DNA of 64,000 nucleotides from Bradyrhizobium iriomotense (GCF_018130765.1 NZ_JAFCJZ010000001.1:558001-622000), one strand, 5' to 3'. Positions 44,955-54,648 are shown, counted from the first letter of the stretch. Numbers and translations: made by a program. The notes: generated from the sequence alone by a model not told the origin.

Positions 44955-46457
44955 ATGACGCGGCCGCGCAAGCGCGGCGCCACCGTCGCAGTCATCGACA
45001 TCGGTTCCAACTCGGTCCGTCTCGTCGTCTACGAGGCGCTGGCGCGGAGCCTCATTCCGATCTTCAACGAGAAGACGCTATGCGGTCTCGGGCGCGAGGT
45101 GCAGAGCACGGGCCTGCTCGCCCCTGATGCCGTCGACAAGGCGCTGACCTCGCTCAAGCGTTTCCGCGCGCTGTGCCGGGTGATGCAGGTCGGGCGCGTG
45201 TTCGCGATCGCGACCGCCGCCTGCCGCGACGCCTCCAACGGCCCCGACTTCATCGCGAAAGCCGAGCGCATCTGCGCCGTCAAGATCGAGATCCTGTCGG
45301 GCCCGCGCGAGGCGCGGCTGTCGGCGCTCGGCGTGATCTCCGGCATCCACCATCCCGACGGCATCGTCGGCGACCTCGGCGGCGGCTCGCTCGAGCTGAT
45401 CGACGTGCGCAGGAACAGCGTGCGCAGCGGCGTCACGCTGCCGCTCGGCGGCCTCGCGCTGCAGGACCTCGCGCACAAATCGCTCAAGCGCGCCGACCGC
45501 ATCGTACGCGAGGAGCTCGACGAGGTGCCGCAGCTGACCGCAGGCCGCGGCCGCACCTTCTACGCTGTCGGCGGCACCTGGCGCGCGCTCGCGCGCATCC
45601 ACATCATCCAGAGCGGCTATCCGCTCCAGGTGATGCACGGCTATTCCATTTCCGCGACCGAGGCGCTCGACTTCTCGCGCCGCCTGCGCCGGCTTGCGGC
45701 CGCCGACATGCTCGCCGACATCGAGATCGTCGCCGACGCGCGCCGCCCTCTCCTCACCTATGCGGCGCTGGTGCTCGAGCACATCATCCGCGTCGCAAAA
45801 CCCAGGAACATCGTGTTCTCGACCTTCGGCGTACGCGAGGGCCTGCTGCACGAGAAGCTGCCGGAGGCCGAGCGCAACAAGGACGGGTTGATCTGCGCGG
45901 CGGAGGAGCTGAACCAGCTGCTATCACGCTCGGCCAAGCACGCCCGCGAGCTGATCGCCTGGACCGACCGCCTGGTGCGCGTGGTGAAGCTGCGCGAGAC
46001 CGAGGAGGATCGCCGCCTGCGCCACACCGCGTGCCTGCTCTCCGACATCGGCTGGCGCGTGCATCCCGATCATCGCGGCGAGCAGACGCTCAGCCTCGTC
46101 GTCAACGGCAATTTCGGCGCGATCACCCACACCGAGCGCGCCTTCGTCGGCCTGTCGGTGTTCTATCGCTATGCGGGCCTCAGCGAGGAGAACCAGCCGC
46201 CGGTCACCATGCAGGAACTGCTGACGCCGGCGCAGCTCGAACGCGCGCGCCTGCTCGGCGCGGCATTCCGTGTCGCGCATCTGATCTCGGCGGCACGGCC
46301 GGGCGTCTTGCCCGCAACGCATTTCCGCAGCCAGGGCCGCAAGCTGATGCTGGTGTTCGAGCACCGGCTCGTCGACCTCGTCGCCGACCGCGTCGGCAGC
46401 CGCTTCAAGCAGCTCGCCCGCCTGATCGGGCGATCAGGCTCGATCGTGCGGCGCTGA
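44955..46457 (+). CDS. ppx: Exopolyphosphatase / guanosine pentaphosphatase
   Basis: 500 residues of the Ppx/GppA family. AVIDIGSNSVRLVVYE is the phosphate 1 motif, VFAIATAACRDASNGPDF follows, VGDLGGGSLELIDV is phosphate 2, and the catalytic Glu lies in the SGPREARLSALGV region. A C-terminal HD-like helical domain (about 310-500, with RLRHTACLLSDIGWRVHPDHRGEQ) completes the long form. It degrades polyphosphate, counteracting the upstream kinase, and may act on pppGpp. It starts 15 bases after ppk. Confidence 0.95.
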   Translation: MTRPRKRGATVAVIDIGSNSVRLVVYEALARSLIPIFNEKTLCGLGREVQSTGLLAPDAVDKALTSLKRFRALCRVMQVGRVFAIATAACRDASNGPDFIAKAERICAVKIEILSGPREARLSALGVISGIHHPDGIVGDLGGGSLELIDVRRNSVRSGVTLPLGGLALQDLAHKSLKRADRIVREELDEVPQLTAGRGRTFYAVGGTWRALARIHIIQSGYPLQVMHGYSISATEALDFSRRLRRLAAADMLADIEIVADARRPLLTYAALVLEHIIRVAKPRNIVFSTFGVREGLLHEKLPEAERNKDGLICAAEELNQLLSRSAKHARELIAWTDRLVRVVKLRETEEDRRLRHTACLLSDIGWRVHPDHRGEQTLSLVVNGNFGAITHTERAFVGLSVFYRYAGLSEENQPPVTMQELLTPAQLERARLLGAAFRVAHLISAARPGVLPATHFRSQGRKLMLVFEHRLVDLVADRVGSRFKQLARLIGRSGSIVRR

Positions 46458-46495
46458 CACACAGGGACAGTGCGTCAAGCGAGCGGTTGGGGTCT

Positions 46496-47875
46496 TCAAC
46501 CAGCAGCAGCCATCCGATCGCAGCGGCCGTCTGGCGCGACGATGGCTTTCAATCCGCCGAGCTCGGACTCGCCAAGAACAAGCTGCCATCCATAGGCACT
46601 AAGCACGTCCTGAACGATCGCGAGGCCGAGGCCGGCTCCCTCGCCACGCTCATCCAGCCTTGCCCCGCGTTCGAGCACGCGGGCGCGTTCGGCGGGCGCG
46701 ATGCCCTGGCCGTCGTCCTCGACCGTGATCGCCGGATTCGCCGTGGCATCCGCGCCAATGCGCACCTGGCTCTTGGCATGACGGGCGGCATTCTCCAGGA
46801 GATTGCCCAGCACTTCGGCCAGATCGGTGCGATCGAGCGGCACGCTCGGCTCGCCCGTTATGCAAGTCTTGAATTCAAGCCGCTGCGCGGTCGGCGTGCG
46901 CGCCAGCGTCAGCATCAGGGACTCGACGAGCGGTCTGAGCGGCGTGGAAATTCCGCCGCGCTGTCGTGCTGTCCCCCGCGCCCGGGCACGGGCCAGTTCG
47001 CGGTCGACGTGGCGGCTCATCGCATCGCCGACGGCTTCGATGCATTGGGCGACGTCCTGCTCACCTCGTTGGCGCAAAAGCGCGACATCGGCCGCGAGTG
47101 CGGCGAGCGGCGTCTTGAGCCCATGCGCCAAGTCGGCGGCGCGGCTGCGCGAACGCTCGATCTCGCGTTCCTGGGCGTCGATCAGGCTGTTGACCTCCTC
47201 CACCAGAGGCTGAACCTCGACAGGGACATCGACGGGGAGATGCTTGCGTTGCCCGGAGCGGACGTCCGCGACCCCGCGGCGAAGCGCGTCGAGCGGACGC
47301 AAGCCCAATCCGACCTGGATCGAGGTGGCCGCCGCCAGCACCAGGCCCAGCAGGCCGAGCGCCAGCGCCAGATCCCTGGCGAAGTGCGAGGCTGCGGCCG
47401 ATACACGGGCGAGATCGGCCGCCACCGCGACGCGCACCGGCGCGCGGCGATCTCCCACGGTAAGCAGCACGCGACGTTCGCTGACCAGAAGCCGGGCGTT
47501 CGCCGGGCCGACGATGACGTGACGGTGCAATTCGCCAGGCGACGGCTCATCCTGCGGCAGGTCCAACGCCGTATCCCACAGCGAACGTGAGCGCAGCACC
47601 TGACCGCCATCGTCCGACACCTGCCAATACAGGCCCGAAAGCGGGTCGGCAAAGCGCGGATCGGCCGGCGGCCGGCCGACCATCAGCCTGCCCTGCGCAT
47701 CGGCGTCGATACCCGCGACGAGTTGCTTGAGATAGACGTCGAGCTCGTCGCCGACGGTTCGTGAGACGTGGCGCTCGAACAGCAGCGTCAGCCCGACGCC
47801 GGCAATGGTCAGCGCAATCAGGATGGCCACCACCCCGCCGGCTACCAGCCTCAGCCGTAGCGAGCCCCAGCTCAC
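46496..47875 (-). CDS. Sensor histidine kinase
   Basis: 459 residues. Two transmembrane segments (LVAGGVVAILIALTIAGVGLTLL and LALALGLLGLVLAAATSIQVGLGL) enclose a periplasmic sensor of about 125 residues. A HAMP-like stretch follows, then the H-box AADLAHGLKTPLAALAADV with the phosphorylated His. The ATP-binding domain has LGNLLENAARHAKS (N), VEDDGQGI (G1) and GAGLGLAIVQDVL (G2). The resemblance is to PhoQ/QseC-type kinases. Its start overlaps the response regulator stop by four bases. The signal is unknown. Confidence 0.95.
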   Translation of the reverse strand: MSWGSLRLRLVAGGVVAILIALTIAGVGLTLLFERHVSRTVGDELDVYLKQLVAGIDADAQGRLMVGRPPADPRFADPLSGLYWQVSDDGGQVLRSRSLWDTALDLPQDEPSPGELHRHVIVGPANARLLVSERRVLLTVGDRRAPVRVAVAADLARVSAAASHFARDLALALGLLGLVLAAATSIQVGLGLRPLDALRRGVADVRSGQRKHLPVDVPVEVQPLVEEVNSLIDAQEREIERSRSRAADLAHGLKTPLAALAADVALLRQRGEQDVAQCIEAVGDAMSRHVDRELARARARGTARQRGGISTPLRPLVESLMLTLARTPTAQRLEFKTCITGEPSVPLDRTDLAEVLGNLLENAARHAKSQVRIGADATANPAITVEDDGQGIAPAERARVLERGARLDERGEGAGLGLAIVQDVLSAYGWQLVLGESELGGLKAIVAPDGRCDRMAAAG

Positions 47876-48537
47876 GGCGTTGTGTCCGGCACCAGATAGC
47901 CGAAGCCGCGCCTGGTCTCGATCAGATCGGCACCCAGCTTCTTGCGTACGCGGCCAACCAGCACTTCGAGCGCGTTCGACTCGTGGTCCTCGCCGTGACC
48001 ATAGACGTTTTCATCGAGCTCCTGCTGCGACACCACGCGACCGCGATGGTGCAAGAGAAAGGCGACCAGGCGGTATTCCAATGGCGACAGCGCGACCGGT
48101 ACGCCGCGCAGCGTCACCTTCATCTGACGCTCGTCGAGTTCGACGTCGCCGGCGACAATCCGTGGGGAGGCATGCCCCGCCGAGCGGCGCACGATCGAGC
48201 GCAGCCGCGCCAACAACTCCTCCATGCGGAACGGCTTGGGCAGATAGTCGTCGGCGCCCGCGTCGATACCATCGACGCGCTCGGCCCAACTGCCGCGCGC
48301 CGTCAGGATCAGCACCGGCATGGACCGTCCGTTCGCGCGCCAGCGCTTGAGTACCGCCAGGCCGTCCATGCCGGGCAAACCGAGATCGAGGACGACGGCG
48401 CCGTAATCCTCGGTGTCACCTCGGAACCAGGCCTCCTCGCCGTTGCGGACGGTCTCGACCACATAGCCGGCCGCACGCAGCGCCCTCTCCACATCGGTCG
48501 CGATCCGTCGGTCGTCCTCCACAAGCAGCAGTCGCAT
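47872..48537 (-). CDS. OmpR-family response regulator
   Basis: 221 residues from ATG 48537; the frame extends upstream only as shadow of the PepSY gene. Receiver: MRLLLVEDDRRIA, phosphoacceptor in VVLDLGLPGMDG, LTARG (Thr) and YLPKPF (Lys). The winged-helix output domain has LSPLEYRLVAFLLHH, NALEVLVGRVRKKLG and TRRGFGYLV. The ATG shares one base with the PepSY stop codon (TGATG). The operon order PepSY-regulator-kinase suggests the periplasmic PepSY protein modulates the kinase. Confidence 0.97.
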   Translation of the reverse strand: MRLLLVEDDRRIATDVERALRAAGYVVETVRNGEEAWFRGDTEDYGAVVLDLGLPGMDGLAVLKRWRANGRSMPVLILTARGSWAERVDGIDAGADDYLPKPFRMEELLARLRSIVRRSAGHASPRIVAGDVELDERQMKVTLRGVPVALSPLEYRLVAFLLHHRGRVVSQQELDENVYGHGEDHESNALEVLVGRVRKKLGADLIETRRGFGYLVPDTTP

Positions 48538-48881
48538 CACTTCTCCTTGATGCGTTCGATCTCGCCGCTGCGCGCGTCGACGTGCACTTCGTAGAGGCGG
48601 CCCTTCTCGTCGACGATGCGAAACTCGTAGATCCAGCGATCGCGCTGGCGCTCTATTTCGACGCCGGCAACCTGACCCGGCAGCTTGCCACGAAGCAACG
48701 CCAGAATGTCGGCGAGCGACTTGATCTCGCCCGCCTCGACTGCGCGACGAACCGCGTCGGGCGCGCCTTTGTCGTGGTCGCCTGCGGCCGCCGGCAGCGG
48801 CGCGAGCAGGATGCCTGCCAGCAGCGGCACCGCGAAGAATTCCAGAAGACCAGGGGATTGCATTGGCAGAGAATGCCCCAA
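48537..48881 (-). CDS. PepSY-domain periplasmic protein
   Basis: 114 residues with a signal sequence (LLEFFAVPLLAGILLAPLPAAAG). The PepSY domain follows: IKSLADILALLRGKLPGQVAGVEIERQRDRWIYEFRIVDEKGRLYEVHVDARSGEI is the characteristic helix, then paired strands ending VDARSGEI. PepSY proteins act as periplasmic inhibitors or sensors. It is first in an operon with a two-component system, divergent from a second, shorter PepSY gene. Confidence 0.92.
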   Translation of the reverse strand: MGHSLPMQSPGLLEFFAVPLLAGILLAPLPAAAGDHDKGAPDAVRRAVEAGEIKSLADILALLRGKLPGQVAGVEIERQRDRWIYEFRIVDEKGRLYEVHVDARSGEIERIKEK

Positions 48882-48997
48882 TCAACCTGACAAATTGCTG
48901 ACGTGGATCAACAGGCGCCGGTCAGGGCTCTTCTGCCAATGTCCGCACATCGCCTCGCCGCATAACGCGGCCAGGGCGCCACACGCCGGAGAGAACC

Positions 48998-49273
48998 ATG
49001 CGCAAGATCACCATCATCGCCGCCACCGCCGCTCTGCTTACAGCCGCAGCGACGGCTCATGCCGGCAGCCTCGGGCGCCCCTGCACTGCAGCGCCACAGA
49101 CGAGTTGGCTGCCGCTCGAACAACTGCAGGCCAAGATCGAAGCCCAAGGCTACAAGGTCCAGAAGGCCAAGCTCAAGAATGCGTGTGGCGAACTCTACAC
49201 GATCGACAAGTCCGGCAGCCGGGTCGAATTGTTCGTCGATCCGACCAGCGGCCAGATTGTCGGTCAGCTGTAA
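48998..49273 (+). CDS. Second PepSY-domain periplasmic protein
   Basis: 91 residues: signal peptide MRKITIIAATAALLTAAATAHA, then a PepSY unit with LEQLQAKIEAQGYKVQKAKLKN and VELFVDPTSGQIVGQL. Two cysteines (GRPCTAAP and NACGELY) could form a disulfide. It is 116 bases from the divergent PepSY gene and followed by a cytochrome b561 gene 11 bases later. PepSY proteins beside b-type cytochromes often accompany metal or redox-responsive loci. Confidence 0.92.
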   Translation: MRKITIIAATAALLTAAATAHAGSLGRPCTAAPQTSWLPLEQLQAKIEAQGYKVQKAKLKNACGELYTIDKSGSRVELFVDPTSGQIVGQL

Positions 49274-49284
49274 AGGGCGGCATC

Positions 49285-49848
49285 ATGAGCGCTATTCACG
49301 ACGCGACCGTGGCCGGCGGCGAGAAGCCGCCGGCCACGGTCAGGGTCTGGGACCCCTTCGTGCGCGTGTTCCATTGGTCGCTGGCCGGGCTGTTTCTGCT
49401 CGCTTATGCGACCGGTGACGAAATCGAAAACGTCCATATCGCCGCCGGCTATACGATTGCCGGATTGCTGGCGCTACGGACCTTGTGGGGCGTCGTGGGG
49501 CCGCTCCATGCGCGCTTCAGTGACTTCGTGCGCTCGCCGCACGCAGTGCTTGCCTACATGCGCGACGTGGCGCTGCTCAGGGCGCCACGCTATCTCGGCC
49601 ACAATCCAGCCGGCGGCGCGATGGTGGTGGCGCTGATCGTCATGCTGATCGGCACCTGCACCACCGGCTACATGATGACGACCGACAGCTTCTGGGGAGC
49701 CAAATGGGTGGAGGAAGTGCATGAGACGTTCGCCAATCTCACGATCGGCCTCGTCGTCGTTCATGTGCTTGGCGTTCTGGTGGCGAGCTTCGAGCACCGC
49801 GAGAACCTGGTGAAGGCGATGATCACCGGAAGGAAGCGTCCGTCGTGA
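49285..49848 (+). CDS. Cytochrome b561-type membrane protein
   Basis: 187 residues from ATG 49285. Four transmembrane helices carry histidines at the usual places: VRVFHWSLAGLFLLAY, VHIAAGYTIAGLLALRTLWG, KWVEEVHETFANLTIGLVVVHVLGVLVASF. This is the diheme b561 / Ni-hydrogenase cytochrome b-like family, which passes electrons across the inner membrane. Partners are the preceding PepSY protein and, after a 277-base gap, RND efflux genes. Confidence 0.92.
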   Translation: MSAIHDATVAGGEKPPATVRVWDPFVRVFHWSLAGLFLLAYATGDEIENVHIAAGYTIAGLLALRTLWGVVGPLHARFSDFVRSPHAVLAYMRDVALLRAPRYLGHNPAGGAMVVALIVMLIGTCTTGYMMTTDSFWGAKWVEEVHETFANLTIGLVVVHVLGVLVASFEHRENLVKAMITGRKRPS

Positions 49849-50125
49849 GCGAGGCCAGAAGGACGGCCTGATACGACAGGCCTCTTAATGCAAATGCGAA
49901 GCAAGTTTGGCTTCGCGGCCGCCTCTCCGATCGGTGCGACCACAAGCTGGCTTCTACGGCTGCGAGAGAATGAGCGAGATCAACCGAAACGCTCCACGGA
50001 CGGCAAGCAAGTGGCTCGCTCGCTCGAGCCGCTTGAGGCAAATCAACTCACCAACGCGCTGGTGGAGTAAGCGAAGTCTGCAATCGAGCAGCGCTTCGCT
50101 CACCCGTGAGTGGGGGACATTCTTC

Positions 50126-51259
50126 ATGCGAGTCCGTCACGGAACTCTCCTTCTCACCTCTTCCGGGGGCGCGCTCGCTCGTACGCTCCTTGCGATCGCA
50201 TTGAGCCTGTTGCCTTCCGTGTCGATGGCGCAGGACGAGCTGAAGCTGAGCGATGCGCAGGCCCGGAATCTCGGCGTGCGCGTCACCCGTCCGATCGCGA
50301 GCCGGACCGACCTGACGCTGCCCTATCCCGTCCAGATCGTGATCCCCACGCCGCAATTGTGGGTCGTCAGCGCGCCGGTGGCCGGCATGGTCGCCAACCT
50401 CCTGGTCGGGCGTGGTGACCGCACCTCGGCCGGCCAGCCGCTGGTCATCCTGGAAAGTCCAAGCTTCGTTTCCCAACAGCGCGACTTCCTGCACGCCATC
50501 GCACAAGAGGTTCTCGCCAGCCAGCAGCTCAAGCGCAATATCGATCTGTTTGAGGGCAAGGCCGTGCCGCAGCGCGTGCTGGAGGCGAGCCAGGCCGAAG
50601 CGCGCCAGGCCGCGCTCGTCGTCGCCGAACGGCGACAGATGCTGCATCTGAGCGGGATGTCGGACGAGGCCATTTCCCGGCTCGCCCAGGAAGCTGCGAT
50701 CAGCGCAACGCTCACGGTCAATGCGCCGCAGACCGCATCCGTGGTCGAAATCACGGTATCGCCAGGGCAGCGGCTCGAACAATCCGCCCCGCTCGTCAAA
50801 CTGGCGCGGCTGTCGCCGCTATGGGCCGAAATCGCGGTTCCCGCGGACAATATCCGGGCGATTCGTGCCGGTGCAAAAGTGGAGATCGAAGGCTATTCCA
50901 CGCCCGGCAAGGTCGTGCTGGTGTCCGAGACGATCGACCCCGCCACCCAGACCATTCTGGTTCGCGCGGAAGTCCCCAATGACGGCGGGCTGCATCCCGG
51001 TCAGACGGCCGCTGCACGCATCGGCTTTCTCTCTACCGGCGAAAGCGCCTGGGAGATTCCCTACAGCGGGCTGGTGCGGCGGGGCGAGCAAACCTCGGTC
51101 TTCGTCGCCGTCGACGGCGGCTTCCGGCTGGTACCGGTCAAGCTCCTCGCCGAGGATCAGGACCATGTCGTCGTCTCGGGTCCGGTCACGGACCATGACG
51201 AGATCGCGATTGGCGGCATCTCGGCGCTTCGCGGCATTCTCTCGGGGCTGGGGCAATAG
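50126..51259 (+). CDS. RND efflux periplasmic adaptor (CzcB/CusB-type)
   Basis: 377 residues from ATG 50126, with GGGGGA nine bases upstream; the open frame further upstream has no leader. A signal peptide (TLLAIALSLLPSVSMAQ) is followed by a membrane-fusion protein: WVVSAPVAGMVANLLVGRGDRTSAGQPLVILESP is the lipoyl half, a helical hairpin follows (QRDFLHAIAQEVLASQQL to ARQAALVVAERRQML), and the second lipoyl half and barrel include VVEITVSPGQRLEQSAPLVKLA. It links the RND pump to an outer-membrane channel. Confidence 0.93.
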   Translation: MRVRHGTLLLTSSGGALARTLLAIALSLLPSVSMAQDELKLSDAQARNLGVRVTRPIASRTDLTLPYPVQIVIPTPQLWVVSAPVAGMVANLLVGRGDRTSAGQPLVILESPSFVSQQRDFLHAIAQEVLASQQLKRNIDLFEGKAVPQRVLEASQAEARQAALVVAERRQMLHLSGMSDEAISRLAQEAAISATLTVNAPQTASVVEITVSPGQRLEQSAPLVKLARLSPLWAEIAVPADNIRAIRAGAKVEIEGYSTPGKVVLVSETIDPATQTILVRAEVPNDGGLHPGQTAAARIGFLSTGESAWEIPYSGLVRRGEQTSVFVAVDGGFRLVPVKLLAEDQDHVVVSGPVTDHDEIAIGGISALRGILSGLGQ

Positions 51260-54200
51260 ATGCTCCGGCACCTGGTTGCGTTCGCTCTTTCCCAGCGACT
51301 GTTCGTCATGCTGGGTGTGTTGCTGTTGATCGGTGCCGGCGCAATCCTCCTGCCCGGCCTGCCAATCGACGCGTTTCCCGACGTCTCGCCGGTGCAGGTG
51401 AAGATCATCATGAAGGCGCCGGGCCTCACGCCCGAAGAAGTCGAGCAGCGCATCACGGTGCCGGTCGAGCTTGAACTGCTCGGATTGCCAAACAAGAAAA
51501 TCCTTCGTTCGACCACGAAATACGCGCTGGCCGATATCACCGTGGATTTCGAGGACGGCACCGACATCTACTGGGCGCGCAACCAGGTCTCGGAGCGACT
51601 GTCGAACATCTCGCGTGAATTCCCGGACGGGGTGAGCGGCGGTCTCGCGCCGATCACAAGTCCCCTTGGCGAAATGTTCATGTTCACGATCGACAGTCCG
51701 GAGCTTTCGCTCGCCGAGCGCCGAACCCTCCTCGATTGGGTGATCCGTCCTGCCCTGCGCACGGTCGCCGGCGTTGCGGACGTCAATGCGCTCGGCGGTT
51801 ACGTGCGCGCCTTCGAGATCGTGCCACGCAACGATGCGCTTGCCGCGCGCGGCATTTCCTACGACCTGTTTCGCCGGGCCATCGAAGCCAACAGCCGCAA
51901 TGACGGCGCTGGGCGGGTGAACCAGGGCGAGGACAGCGCCCTGGTTCGGATCGAAGGCAGCATCCGCTCGATCGAAGACATCAAGGCCATCGTCGTCGAC
52001 ACCCGCGACGGCGTGCCGATCCTGGTCAACGACGTCGCGAGCGTCAAAGTCGGAACGCTGACCCGCTACGGCGCTGTGACGTCGGACGGCCGCGGTGAAA
52101 CCGTCGAGGGGCTCGTGCTCGGCTTGCGCGGCGCCAACGCGGGGCAGCTCGTCCGCGACGTGCGTGCCCGGCTTGCCGAGCTGCAATCCTCGCTCCCCAA
52201 GAGCGTTTCGATCAACGTATTTTATGACCGCAGCCGCCTGGTCAACCGCGCCGTCGGCACCGTGGTGCAAGCTCTCGGCGAGGCCACCGTCCTCGTCATT
52301 GTGCTTCTGCTGCTCTTCCTCGGCAACTGGCGGGCCTCGCTGGTGATTGCCCTCAGCCTGCCGCTCGCCATCGTCATCGCACTGATCGTCATGCGCGTCG
52401 TGGGGATGTCGGCCAACCTGATGAGCCTCGGCGGACTTGCGATCGCGATCGGCATGCTGATCGACGCACTGGTTGTCGTGGTCGAGAACATCGTCGGCAA
52501 CCTGAGCAAGCACGAAACGAGCAAGGCGCTTCCGCTGATCCATCTGGTGTATCGCTCGGTTTGCGAAGTTCTGGAGCCGGTCGCCTCGGGCGTCCTCATC
52601 ATCATCATCGTGTTCGTTCCCCTGCTGACCTTGCAGGGATTGGAGGGCAAGCTTTTCATCCCCGTCGCGCTGGCGATCATTTTCGCGCTGGCCGGCTCGC
52701 TGCTGCTGGCGCTGACGGTGATCCCGGTCGCAACGTCCTACATGCTCGCGTCTGCGTCCCATCGCGATCCCCTGCTGGTTCGCGCGGCACAACGGGTCTA
52801 CGCGCCGGCATTGGACTGGGCCCTGAACAACGAGCGCAAGGTGATGGCTGCGGCGCTGATCGGCCTGCTCGCGGCGGGCTTCGCCTATACGAAGCTCGGC
52901 AAGACGTTCATGCCGACGATGGACGAAGGCGATGTCATCGTCAGCGTCGAGACGCTTCCGTCCGTCAACCTCGACGAGTCGCTTGCCATGAATGCGAGGC
53001 TCCAGGCTGCGCTTCTGGCCGTGCCTGATATCGCCGGCATCGTCGCGCGGACCGGGTCGGACGAGCTCGGCCTCGATCCCATGGGCCCCAACCAGACCGA
53101 CACGTTCCTCGTGCTCAAGCCGGCCGCCGAACGACAGACGGGGGATCGCGAGGCCCTGCTGCAGACCCTTCGCGAGGTCCTGGCCGGCTTTCCCGGCATT
53201 TCGCTCAGCTTCACCCAGCCTATCGACATGCGCGTGCAGGAGATGATCAGCGGCGTTCGCGGCGACGTCGCCGTCAAGATTTTCGGCCCCGACATCGCCA
53301 AGCTGAACGAAACCGCCGCCAAACTGTCGGCCATCCTCTCGAGCATCGATGGGGCCGAGGACGTCTACACCACCCTCAACGAAGGCGCGCAATATTACAC
53401 GGTTGCCGTCAACCGGATGGAGGCCGGCCGCCTCGGCCTGACGGTGGACTCCATCGCCAACTCGCTCCGCACCCAGATCGAGGGCCGAACGATCGGGACC
53501 GCGCTCGAGGAAGGACGCCGCACCCCCATTCTCGTTCGGGGCAGCAATACGACACGGGAGGCGCCGACGCTGCTGGCGAGCCTGCCGCTGACGCTCGCTT
53601 CCGGGCAGCACGTGGCGCTGTCGCAGGTCGCCCGCATCCAGCGCGTGGACGGCCCGGTGAAGATCGATCGCGAAGACGGCGCACGCATGAGCGTGGTGCG
53701 CGCCAACGTCCGGGGCCGCGACATGGTCGGCTTCGTCGAAGCGGCCCGCCAGAAGGTCACCGCCGGACTGCCGCTTCCCGAAGGCTACCGCCTGACCTGG
53801 GGCGGACAGTTCGAGAACCAGCAACGTGCCGCCACGCGCCTGTCCGTCGTGGTGCCCGTTGCGATCGGCCTGATCTTCGTGCTGCTCTTCACCACGTTCG
53901 GCGCCATCCGGCAGGCCTTACTCGTGCTCGTCAACATTCCCTTTGCCCTGATCGGGGGCGTCTTCGCGCTCGTCCTGACGGGTGAGTATCTGTCGGTGCC
54001 GGCGTCGGTCGGATTCATCGCGCTGCTCGGCATCGCCGTCCTCAACGGCGTCGTTCTGGTTTCTTATTTCAATCAGCTCCGGGCCCACGGCCTGAGCGAG
54101 GATCGCATCGTCGTCGAAGGCGCCATGCGCAGGCTTCGGCCGGTGCTGATGACCGCGAGCATCACCGCGCTTGGCTTGATCCCGTTGCTGTTCGCCTCGG

Positions 54201-54334
54201 GCCCCGGGTCCGAGGTTCAGCGCCCCCTCGCCGTCGTCGTGATCGGAGGGCTCGTCTCCTCCACCGTGCTCACCCTGATTCTCCTGCCGATCCTGTATCG
54301 CCGTTACGGCGGATCACCGAAGGTGACCAAATGA
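51260..54334 (+). CDS. HME-type RND efflux pump (CzcA/CusA family)
   Basis: 1024 residues, starting immediately after the adaptor stop. Periplasmic domains carry VEQRITVPVELELLGLPNKKILRSTTKYALADITVDFEDGTDIYWARNQV, typical of the heavy-metal subfamily. The fourth helix reads GLAIAIGMLIDALVVVVENIVG, with the Asp and Glu-Asn used for proton coupling. Twelve transmembrane helices are expected. Ni, Co, Zn, Cd or Cu/Ag cannot be separated by eye. A DUF3240 gene overlaps its end by four bases. No outer-membrane factor gene is adjacent. Confidence 0.95.
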   Translation: MLRHLVAFALSQRLFVMLGVLLLIGAGAILLPGLPIDAFPDVSPVQVKIIMKAPGLTPEEVEQRITVPVELELLGLPNKKILRSTTKYALADITVDFEDGTDIYWARNQVSERLSNISREFPDGVSGGLAPITSPLGEMFMFTIDSPELSLAERRTLLDWVIRPALRTVAGVADVNALGGYVRAFEIVPRNDALAARGISYDLFRRAIEANSRNDGAGRVNQGEDSALVRIEGSIRSIEDIKAIVVDTRDGVPILVNDVASVKVGTLTRYGAVTSDGRGETVEGLVLGLRGANAGQLVRDVRARLAELQSSLPKSVSINVFYDRSRLVNRAVGTVVQALGEATVLVIVLLLLFLGNWRASLVIALSLPLAIVIALIVMRVVGMSANLMSLGGLAIAIGMLIDALVVVVENIVGNLSKHETSKALPLIHLVYRSVCEVLEPVASGVLIIIIVFVPLLTLQGLEGKLFIPVALAIIFALAGSLLLALTVIPVATSYMLASASHRDPLLVRAAQRVYAPALDWALNNERKVMAAALIGLLAAGFAYTKLGKTFMPTMDEGDVIVSVETLPSVNLDESLAMNARLQAALLAVPDIAGIVARTGSDELGLDPMGPNQTDTFLVLKPAAERQTGDREALLQTLREVLAGFPGISLSFTQPIDMRVQEMISGVRGDVAVKIFGPDIAKLNETAAKLSAILSSIDGAEDVYTTLNEGAQYYTVAVNRMEAGRLGLTVDSIANSLRTQIEGRTIGTALEEGRRTPILVRGSNTTREAPTLLASLPLTLASGQHVALSQVARIQRVDGPVKIDREDGARMSVVRANVRGRDMVGFVEAARQKVTAGLPLPEGYRLTWGGQFENQQRAATRLSVVVPVAIGLIFVLLFTTFGAIRQALLVLVNIPFALIGGVFALVLTGEYLSVPASVGFIALLGIAVLNGVVLVSYFNQLRAHGLSEDRIVVEGAMRRLRPVLMTASITALGLIPLLFASGPGSEVQRPLAVVVIGGLVSSTVLTLILLPILYRRYGGSPKVTK

Positions 54335-54642
54335 CCGAGCAGCCGGTCTGCCTCACGCTGATCGTGCCGCGCCAGCTCCGCGATGAGGTGTTCGACTATC
54401 TCACCGAGCAGGCCGACCTGATTTCGGGATTCTCGGCATCACACGGCACCGGTCATGGCGCCGACGTGCGATTGCACACCGCCGCCGAGCGCGTGAAGGG
54501 TCACGCCGACCAGGCCATCGTGCAGGTTATCCTGACGGGGAGCGATGCCACCCGCTTGCTCGAAGGTCTGCGGGTCTCGTTCGCCGGAACCAGGCTCGTC
54601 TATTGGGCGACGCCGGTGACGGAGTTCGGCAGGATCGATTGA
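54331..54642 (+). CDS. DUF3240 (PII-like) protein
   Basis: 103 residues, translationally coupled to the pump gene (ATGA overlap). VCLTLIVPRQLRDEVFDYLTEQADLISGFSASHGTGHGADV and QAIVQVILTGSDATRLLEGLR show the alternating beta-alpha pattern of the DUF3240 family, which I recall as a GlnB-like fold found at the end of heavy-metal RND operons. It is probably a cytoplasmic trimer, possibly sensing metal or nucleotide and modulating the pump. Confidence 0.88.
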   Translation: MTEQPVCLTLIVPRQLRDEVFDYLTEQADLISGFSASHGTGHGADVRLHTAAERVKGHADQAIVQVILTGSDATRLLEGLRVSFAGTRLVYWATPVTEFGRID

Positions 54643-54648
54643 ACCGGC

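Noticed and set aside
45173..47590. 805-codon plus-strand frame across ppx and the histidine kinase
   Set aside because: It is out of frame with ppx and antisense to the kinase; the Arg/Ala/Pro-rich translation shows no family motif.
50819..53824. 1001-codon minus-strand frame
   Set aside because: It is antisense to the RND pump and adaptor genes, is rich in His/Asp/Arg/Gln as GC-rich shadow frames are, and shows no domain.
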